From Microbacterium sp. MAH-37 (GTDB lineage Bacteria; Actinomycetota; Actinomycetes; Actinomycetales; Microbacteriaceae), in assembly GCF_009758255.1 (NCBI RefSeq), contig NZ_WSEN01000004.1, forward strand, positions 248,001-312,000: a DNA stretch of 64,000 bases, in the 5' to 3' direction. Below are positions 59,606 through 64,000 of the stretch, piece after piece. Under the pieces are notes generated by a model, which had not been told where the DNA came from, did no database searches, and saw only the letters and a program-made list of their open reading frames with translations. Position 1 is the first letter of the stretch, and the number at the start of each line of letters is the position of its first letter. Made by a program: the position numbers and the translations under genes.

Positions 59606-59909
59606 CGCGGCGGCATCCGTCGTTCGTTCGGGTCGCGATTCGTCACGCTTCGGGTCTTTCGTCGTTCGTTCGGGTCGCAGTTCGTCCCGTTACGGCGCCG
59701 GGAAAGCGTGCCGAATCGAGACCTGGATGCCGGGGTGGCGGCGATTCCGGGACGAATCGCGACCTGGATGCCGGGTGTGGCAACCGGGGACAGCGACCCG
59801 AGGCTCGACCGGTAGCCTGGAACCGCGACTGGCGAGGCCGGGTGACCGGCGGGGAGCGTGGAGTACGGCATCGACCGCCTGGGTGCCCATCGGAACGATG
59901 GGAGCACAC
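59606..59909. repeat. Repeat family C cluster upstream of the AICAR transformylase gene
   Basis: This 304-base gap is mostly repeats. GTCGTTCGTTCGGGTCGC occurs twice (near 59619 and 59660), followed by GATTCGTCACG or AGTTCGTCCCG. Two inverted relatives follow, GCCGAATCGAGACCTGGATG (59710-59729) and GGGACGAATCGCGACCTGG (59749-59767). The last 30 bases carry the ribosome site GGGAG. The gene promoter was not identified. Confidence 0.7.
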
Positions 59910-61025
59910 ATGCGCTACGGGATGAATCCGCACCAGGCCGCCGAGGTCACCGGAGGACCGAAGGTCCTGAACGGCGAGCCGTCGATGATCAACTACCTCG
60001 ACGCGCTGAACGCGTCGGCGCTGGTGCGCGAAGCGGATGCCGCCACGGGGCTGCCCGCCGCGGCATCCTTCAAGCACGTCTCACCGGCCGGTGCGGCCGT
60101 GGCCGGAACGGTCGACGCGGTGGCATCCGAGACCTGGCGTATCTCAGACGAGGGCGGCCTGATCTCGGCCTACGTGCGCGCCCGTGACGCCGATCCGAAG
60201 TCGTCGTTCGGCGACGTGGTCGCGCTGTCGCGGCCGGTCGACGCGGCGACCGCCGAATTCCTGCGCAGCGTGATCTGCGACGCCGTGATCGCGCCGGGGT
60301 ACGAGGAGGGCGCCGTCGAGATGCTCCGCGGGAAGCGCGCCGGACGGTTCCTCGTCTTCGAAGCGGATGCCGCGGAGCCGCCGCTCCGGGAGCGCCGCGA
60401 ACTGCTCGGCGCCGTGCTCGAGCAGGACCGGGATGCCGCCGACGTCGCGGCCGTGCTGCCGGACGGTGCGCTCGACGAGTCCGGCCGTCGCGACGCGCTG
60501 CTCGGCATGGTCGCCGCGCGCTACACGCAGTCGAACTCGGTCGTGCTGGTGCGCGACGGCGCCGCGGTCGGCATCGGAGCGGGGCAGCAGAACCGGGTGG
60601 ACTGCGTGCGTCTGGCCGGGGCGAAGGCGCGGGTGTGGTGGCTGCGCCGGCACGCGTTCGTGCGTGACCTGCCCGAGGTCGACGGCATGCGACGGCAGGA
60701 CCGGCTGAACTGGCAGATCCGCTTCGCCGGAGCCGAGATGACCGGCGCGCAGCGCGCCGAGTTCGCGGAGATCTTCGGCGCTGAGGCATCCGAACGGTAC
60801 GCGGACGCCGGATGGCGCGAGGCCTGGTGCGCGGACCTCACGGGCGTGACGCTCGTGTCGGACGGGTTCCTGCCGTTCCGCGACAACGTCGACCACGCCG
60901 CGGAGTTCGGCGTCTCGACGATCGTCGAGCCAGGCGGATCGACGCGCACCGACGAGGTCGCCGCGGCCGCCGCCGAGCACGGCATCGCGCACGTGCAGAC
61001 CGGGCTGCGGCTCTTCCGGCACTGA
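59910..61025 (+). CDS. Stand-alone AICAR transformylase (PurH C-terminal domain only)
   Basis: A 371-residue protein matching the AICAR formyltransferase half of PurH, which transfers a formyl group from 10-formyl-tetrahydrofolate to AICAR in purine synthesis. Seen: MRYGMNPHQAAEVTG, PAAASFKHVSPAGAA (the Lys-His pair), YTQSNSVVLVRDGAAVGIGA, GQQNRVDCVRLAGAKA and LVSDGFLPFRDNVDHAAEFG. The IMP cyclohydrolase domain is absent; upstream sequence is repeats, not a broken first half. The ATG at 59910 follows GGGAG. Whether a full purH exists elsewhere cannot be seen here. Confidence 0.92.
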   Translation: MRYGMNPHQAAEVTGGPKVLNGEPSMINYLDALNASALVREADAATGLPAAASFKHVSPAGAAVAGTVDAVASETWRISDEGGLISAYVRARDADPKSSFGDVVALSRPVDAATAEFLRSVICDAVIAPGYEEGAVEMLRGKRAGRFLVFEADAAEPPLRERRELLGAVLEQDRDAADVAAVLPDGALDESGRRDALLGMVAARYTQSNSVVLVRDGAAVGIGAGQQNRVDCVRLAGAKARVWWLRRHAFVRDLPEVDGMRRQDRLNWQIRFAGAEMTGAQRAEFAEIFGAEASERYADAGWREAWCADLTGVTLVSDGFLPFRDNVDHAAEFGVSTIVEPGGSTRTDEVAAAAAEHGIAHVQTGLRLFRH

Positions 61026-61311
61026 CACGCGGTGAACATCCGGCGCGCGCGACAGGGATGTCTGTCTCCGAGGCGTTTCTGACGAAGGGCGTCGCGGCGA
61101 ATGCGGCGGCGCCGACGTCAGTCTGCCGGAGTGCCGAGCTCGCCCGCGTCCGGGTCGCATTTCGTCCCGCTCAGCCAGCGTCCGCTGCGCTCGGGTCGCA
61201 GTTGGCCCCGCGATGAGTGCGGGAAAGCGGGACGAACTGCGACCCCAGCAGGCTGTGCATGCGCGGAGCGGCGCGGCCGCGAACGTCGGCGACCGATGGT
61301 TCGATGGGGGC
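61026..61311. repeat. Repeat family C region downstream of the AICAR transformylase gene
   Basis: In this 286-base gap, CGGGTCGCATTTCGTCCCGC (61151-61170) and GCTCGGGTCGCAGTTGGCCC (around 61189-61208) face their inverse CGGGACGAACTGCGACCCC (61227-61245). The rest holds nothing recognised. The next gene start at 61312 has GGGGG closely upstream. Confidence 0.7.
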
Positions 61312-62397
61312 ATGAACGGGCAGGCGCGGGGCTGGGCGGAGAAGGAGCGGGCGCTGCGCGAGCAGGACCGCGGCCTGTGGGTGACGGCCGCATCCTTCGT
61401 GCTCGGTGCCGCCTTCGGCACCCTGCTGCTGCTCGGACCGCCGCGACCGCTCGCCGGCCCAGGGTCGATCATGATGCCCGCCGCCCTCGTCGCGGGACTG
61501 ATCTCTGCCGCCGCGTTCGTGGTCAGCACCCTGATGCACCGCCGCGGCGAGACCTCCGGGATGCCGCGCTGGCAGACCGTGGTCTCGGACATCTCCTCGG
61601 TCGCCGTGACGATCGCCTTCGGCGGCGTCGCTGCGCTCGGCACTCTGCTGGGCGCCGAGGTCTTCGCCAACGGCCTGCACGACATCTCGCTCGTGCCGCT
61701 GGCCGGGGGCATCTTCACCGGTGTCGCGTCGGCCGTCGCGGGTCGGCTGGCGTTCGCCGCCGGCGTCGATCTGCGCACCACCGACCTCGCAGCGCTGCTG
61801 TTCGGGTTCCTCATCATCGGCACGATGTTCGCCATGATCACCGCCGTCGACCCGCTCTGGTGGCAGAAGAACTTCTCGCAGCTGGGCGGCGGTGCGGGGG
61901 CCTGGGCGTTCAACGGCACGCTGATGGTCGCCGGCCTGCTGATCGCCACGGTCGGCTCCTACATCGGCCGCGACCTGCACCGGCTGCTCGGTGACGGAGC
62001 GCTGCGCCGGATCGCACTCGTCGTGATCGCCTGGGCCCTGGCTGGTGCGGCGCTCGCCGCGGTCGGACTGCTTCCGATCACCCGCGTGCCCACCGCGCAC
62101 TTCGTCGCCGCGACCGCAGCGCTGGTGCTGTTCGTGGCTGCCGCCGTCGCGACCGCGTTGGTGCTGCCCAGGGAGTGCTCGCGCACCCTGCGCGCGACGA
62201 CCGTCGCCGTCGTCGCCGTGGTGATCCTCGCGGTGGTGCTCTCGTTCGCCGTGCACCTGTTCCCGATCACTGCGCTCGAGGCGATCGTGGTCGGCCTCAC
62301 CCTGCTGTGGATGTCGACGCTGGTGCGCCTGCTGGCGATCCTCGCCCCTGACGTGTCACGCCCCTCCGAGGTGCACTCGCCGCTCCGCGCGCTCTGA
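61312..62397 (+). CDS. Multi-pass membrane protein
   Basis: A 361-residue protein with about nine hydrophobic segments (TAASFVLGAAFGTLLLLG, MMPAALVAGLISAAAFVVST, VAVTIAFGGVAALGTLLGAE, LAALLFGFLIIGTMFAMITA and others) after a 20-residue cytosolic start. A DPLWWQKNFSQLGGG loop between segments recalls DUF998-like proteins, but the family is not certain. No transport motif was found. Confidence 0.72.
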   Translation: MNGQARGWAEKERALREQDRGLWVTAASFVLGAAFGTLLLLGPPRPLAGPGSIMMPAALVAGLISAAAFVVSTLMHRRGETSGMPRWQTVVSDISSVAVTIAFGGVAALGTLLGAEVFANGLHDISLVPLAGGIFTGVASAVAGRLAFAAGVDLRTTDLAALLFGFLIIGTMFAMITAVDPLWWQKNFSQLGGGAGAWAFNGTLMVAGLLIATVGSYIGRDLHRLLGDGALRRIALVVIAWALAGAALAAVGLLPITRVPTAHFVAATAALVLFVAAAVATALVLPRECSRTLRATTVAVVAVVILAVVLSFAVHLFPITALEAIVVGLTLLWMSTLVRLLAILAPDVSRPSEVHSPLRAL

Positions 62398-62431
62398 GCG
62401 GGGGCCGGGCGAGCGGGCGGGGCGGGCGCTG

Positions 62432-63100
62432 TCAGCCCTCGCGGCGGCGTACGATCTCGGCGATCCAGCTCGGCGCGAACGGGCTCGTGCAGCCGGGCGC
62501 GGTGGGATAGTCGGCCAGCACCTGCAGGCGCTCACCGATCTCGAGAGCGCGCTCGCGGCGCGACGGGTCGTAGATGCCGATGTTCGCCAGAGTCTCGTTC
62601 ATCGCCCATTGCAGGCGCTCCGGGGCATCCTTCATCTCGCGCTCGATCTGGTCGAGCAGCGCGTCGAGGTCGAGCCCGTCGCGATCCTTCATCACGCGCG
62701 TCGTGGTGAGCGCCCAGGCGGATGCCGCGACATCCGGGTCGGCGTCGTCGAACCAGCGCAGTCGCATCTCCTCGGCCAGCGGCGACTTCTTCACGATGTA
62801 GTTCACCAGCCAGTCGGAGACCTTCGGGCCGTTCGCCTCGCGCATCATGCGGTCGAGGTCGTCGGACGAGAACTCCTTCGGCTTCACGATCAGCAGCGCG
62901 ACCAGGCGCGCGGCGGTGTCGCCCGTCGCCCACAGCTCGCGCGACAGCTGCGGCGATGTGCCCGCGGCTTTCGCGACCGCGCGCAGCTTCGTGAGGTTCA
63001 CGCCGTGGTCGTCGCCGTGCCGCTCGTTGACGGCGCGCGCCTTCGGGTCTTCGAGGGCGGCGAGCTCCGCGAGCACGCTGTCGACCGTGGCATCCGTCAT
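62432..63100 (-). CDS. DNA alkylation repair protein (AlkD-like)
   Basis: A 222-residue all-helical protein of the AlkD/HEAT-like DNA alkylation repair family: ARAVNERHGDDHGVNLTKLR, DRMMREANGPKVSDWLVNYI, MRLRWFDDADPDVAASAWAL, and NETLANIGIYDP. AlkD removes positively charged alkylated bases. TAGGCT (63107-63112, minus) lies 6 bases before the ATG, so the transcript is probably leaderless. Confidence 0.85.
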   Translation of the reverse strand: MTDATVDSVLAELAALEDPKARAVNERHGDDHGVNLTKLRAVAKAAGTSPQLSRELWATGDTAARLVALLIVKPKEFSSDDLDRMMREANGPKVSDWLVNYIVKKSPLAEEMRLRWFDDADPDVAASAWALTTTRVMKDRDGLDLDALLDQIEREMKDAPERLQWAMNETLANIGIYDPSRRERALEIGERLQVLADYPTAPGCTSPFAPSWIAEIVRRREG

Positions 63101-63106
63101 CCCGTC

Positions 63107-63112
63107 AGCCTA
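63107..63112 (-). promoter_or_regulatory. -10 box for leaderless AlkD-like gene
   Basis: TAGGCT on the minus strand lies 6 bases before the ATG at 63100, without a ribosome site. Confidence 0.5.
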
Positions 63113-63131
63113 CGTCGGCGCCTCGCCAAGG

Positions 63132-63194
63132 GGCTCCGGTCTCACTCGTTGCGGGTGTTTCGCCGGGCGGACCCGCATCCGTTGGGACCGGAGC
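63132..63194. repeat. Repeat family A copy between histidine kinase and AlkD-like genes
   Basis: GGCTCCGGTCTCACTCGTTG...CCGTTGGGACCGGAGC, palindromic and clearly related to the copies at 9966-10122 and 50793-50935. Confidence 0.85.
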
Positions 63195-63223
63195 GAGGAG
63201 GAGGGAGCATCCGAGGCGCACCG

Positions 63224-64000
63224 TCAGGCGGGCAGGCGCACGGTCACGACGAGGCCGCCGTCGGCGAGCGGGGCGAGCGACAGCTCGCCGCTGTGCGCGC
63301 GGACGATGGATGCCACGATCGCGAGGCCCAGGCCGACACCCTCTCCGTGCTCCGTCGTGCGGGCGCCGCGCTGGAACGGCTCGGTGAGGTGCTCGACATC
63401 CTCCGAGGACAGCCGTGCGCCGTTGTTGCCGACCACCAGCACGACCGCGTCGGCCTCCGACGACGTGCGCACGGCGACCCCTCCGCCGGACGGCAGGTTG
63501 TGCACGATCGCGTTGTGCACGAGGTTCGTCGCGAGCTGCTGCAGCAGCGCCGCCGACCCGGTCGTCACAGCCGGTGACAGCTCGGTGTCGACCTCCACCG
63601 ATCGGCTCGCGGCGAGCGGCGCCAGCGTCTCCACCGCGTCCTCGGCCAGCAGCGCGAGATCCACCTTCTCGGTCGAGCGCACCGCGCCCTCCGCTCGCGA
63701 GAGCATCAGCAGCGACTCGGTCAGCCCGATCGCCCGTGCGTTCACCGCAGCCAGCCGCGCCAGCAGCTCGTCCCGGTCGACCGAGGGATCGGCCGCGCCC
63801 ACCTCCAGCATGGTCCGCGTGATCGCCAGCGGCGTTCGGAGCTCATGCGAGGCGTTCGCCGCGAAGCGCTGCTGCTCGCCGACGTGCCGCTCCAGCTCTG
63901 CCAGCATCCGGTCGAAGGCGTCCGCGAGGTCGGTGAACTCGTCGCCGCGCCCCGGCAGCGAGACGCGATGCGAGAGGGAACCCTCCGCCGCGAGCCCCGC
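63224..64000 (-). CDS. Sensor histidine kinase, 5' end outside window
   Basis: The last 258 codons of a two-component sensor kinase. Reading inwards from the window edge: a HAMP end (SLPGRGDEFTDLADAFDRML), the dimerisation/phosphorylation helix (QQRFAANASHELRTPLAITR, phospho-accepting His), and the ATPase domain with N box (LATNLVHNAIVHN), G1 (VVGNNGARLSS; usual DNG changed to NNG) and G2 (HGEGVGLGLAIVASIVRAHS). The sensor part and the response regulator lie outside. Confidence 0.92.
   Translation of the reverse strand, partial: AGLAAEGSLSHRVSLPGRGDEFTDLADAFDRMLAELERHVGEQQRFAANASHELRTPLAITRTMLEVGAADPSVDRDELLARLAAVNARAIGLTESLLMLSRAEGAVRSTEKVDLALLAEDAVETLAPLAASRSVEVDTELSPAVTTGSAALLQQLATNLVHNAIVHNLPSGGGVAVRTSSEADAVVLVVGNNGARLSSEDVEHLTEPFQRGARTTEHGEGVGLGLAIVASIVRAHSGELSLAPLADGGLVVTVRLPA

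Noticed and set aside
1..64000. Insertion sequences, prophage or integrative element genes
   Set aside because: No transposase, integrase, phage structural or conjugation gene was recognised in the window.

Overview
The window is high-GC DNA of an actinobacterium, most likely a Microbacterium or close relative in Microbacteriaceae. This rests on codon use, many actinobacterial families (DUF2510, DUF2520 next to pan genes, DUF3516 helicase, WhiB-free small conserved proteins), short intergenic gaps and many apparently leaderless start codons with a TANNNT box 6-8 bases upstream. It is a guess at genus level, made without any search. Roughly 58 protein genes are supported. No rRNA, tRNA, CRISPR array, insertion sequence or phage gene was seen.

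Layout. 1-5.3 kb is an accessory, defence-like region. It holds a C5-cytosine DNA methyltransferase (cut by the window edge) divergent from a Vsr nicking endonuclease, an unknown 149-residue protein, a macro-like/SIR2 fusion, a frameshifted DUF2510/SHOCT protein and a VapBC toxin-antitoxin pair. 5.4-11 kb holds general genes: DUF503, an aldo/keto reductase with its divergent MerR regulator, an MFS transporter, a PadR regulator and a UbiB/ABC1 kinase. 11-14.2 kb is the pantothenate operon (DUF2520 protein, panC, panD, panB). 14.2-19.7 kb has two kinase-fold proteins, a LuxR-type regulator facing a Tat-secreted protein, and an FUSC membrane protein.

19.9-35.1 kb is a polysaccharide-utilisation locus. 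It has a secreted lyase-like protein, an ABC importer, a GH36 alpha-galactosidase, a hydroxyacid dehydrogenase, a GH43 enzyme, a GH29 fucosidase, a LacI regulator and a second GH43 (galactanase-like). Promoters of the secreted protein, the importer and lacI share an operator-like sequence. 35.2-52 kb is mixed housekeeping: a winged-helix protein, a DUF2867 protein, ArsR/SRPBCC, a hydrolase, membrane proteins, a protealysin-type protease with its emfourin inhibitor, a DUF3516 helicase, YjdM, ArsR/SulP, SDR/TetR and FUSC. 52.1-59.6 kb is a second glycan module: a large secreted GH101 endo-alpha-N-acetylgalactosaminidase, a LacI regulator and a GH35 beta-galactosidase. 59.9-64 kb has a stand-alone AICAR transformylase, a membrane protein, an AlkD-like protein and a histidine kinase cut by the window edge.

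The most unusual signal is a set of short palindromic repeat families scattered between genes and, in several places, inside them. Two copies sit in frame inside the ubiB-like kinase gene between the catalytic loop and the DFG motif. A 66-base (22-codon) repeat extends the DUF2520 protein without breaking its ATGA overlap with panC. A related copy sits at the panD/panB junction, where it creates a 24-codon mini-ORF overlapped at both ends. Other points of interest are the macro-SIR2 fusion, the shared LacI operators, and the stand-alone AICAR transformylase with related repeats on both sides.
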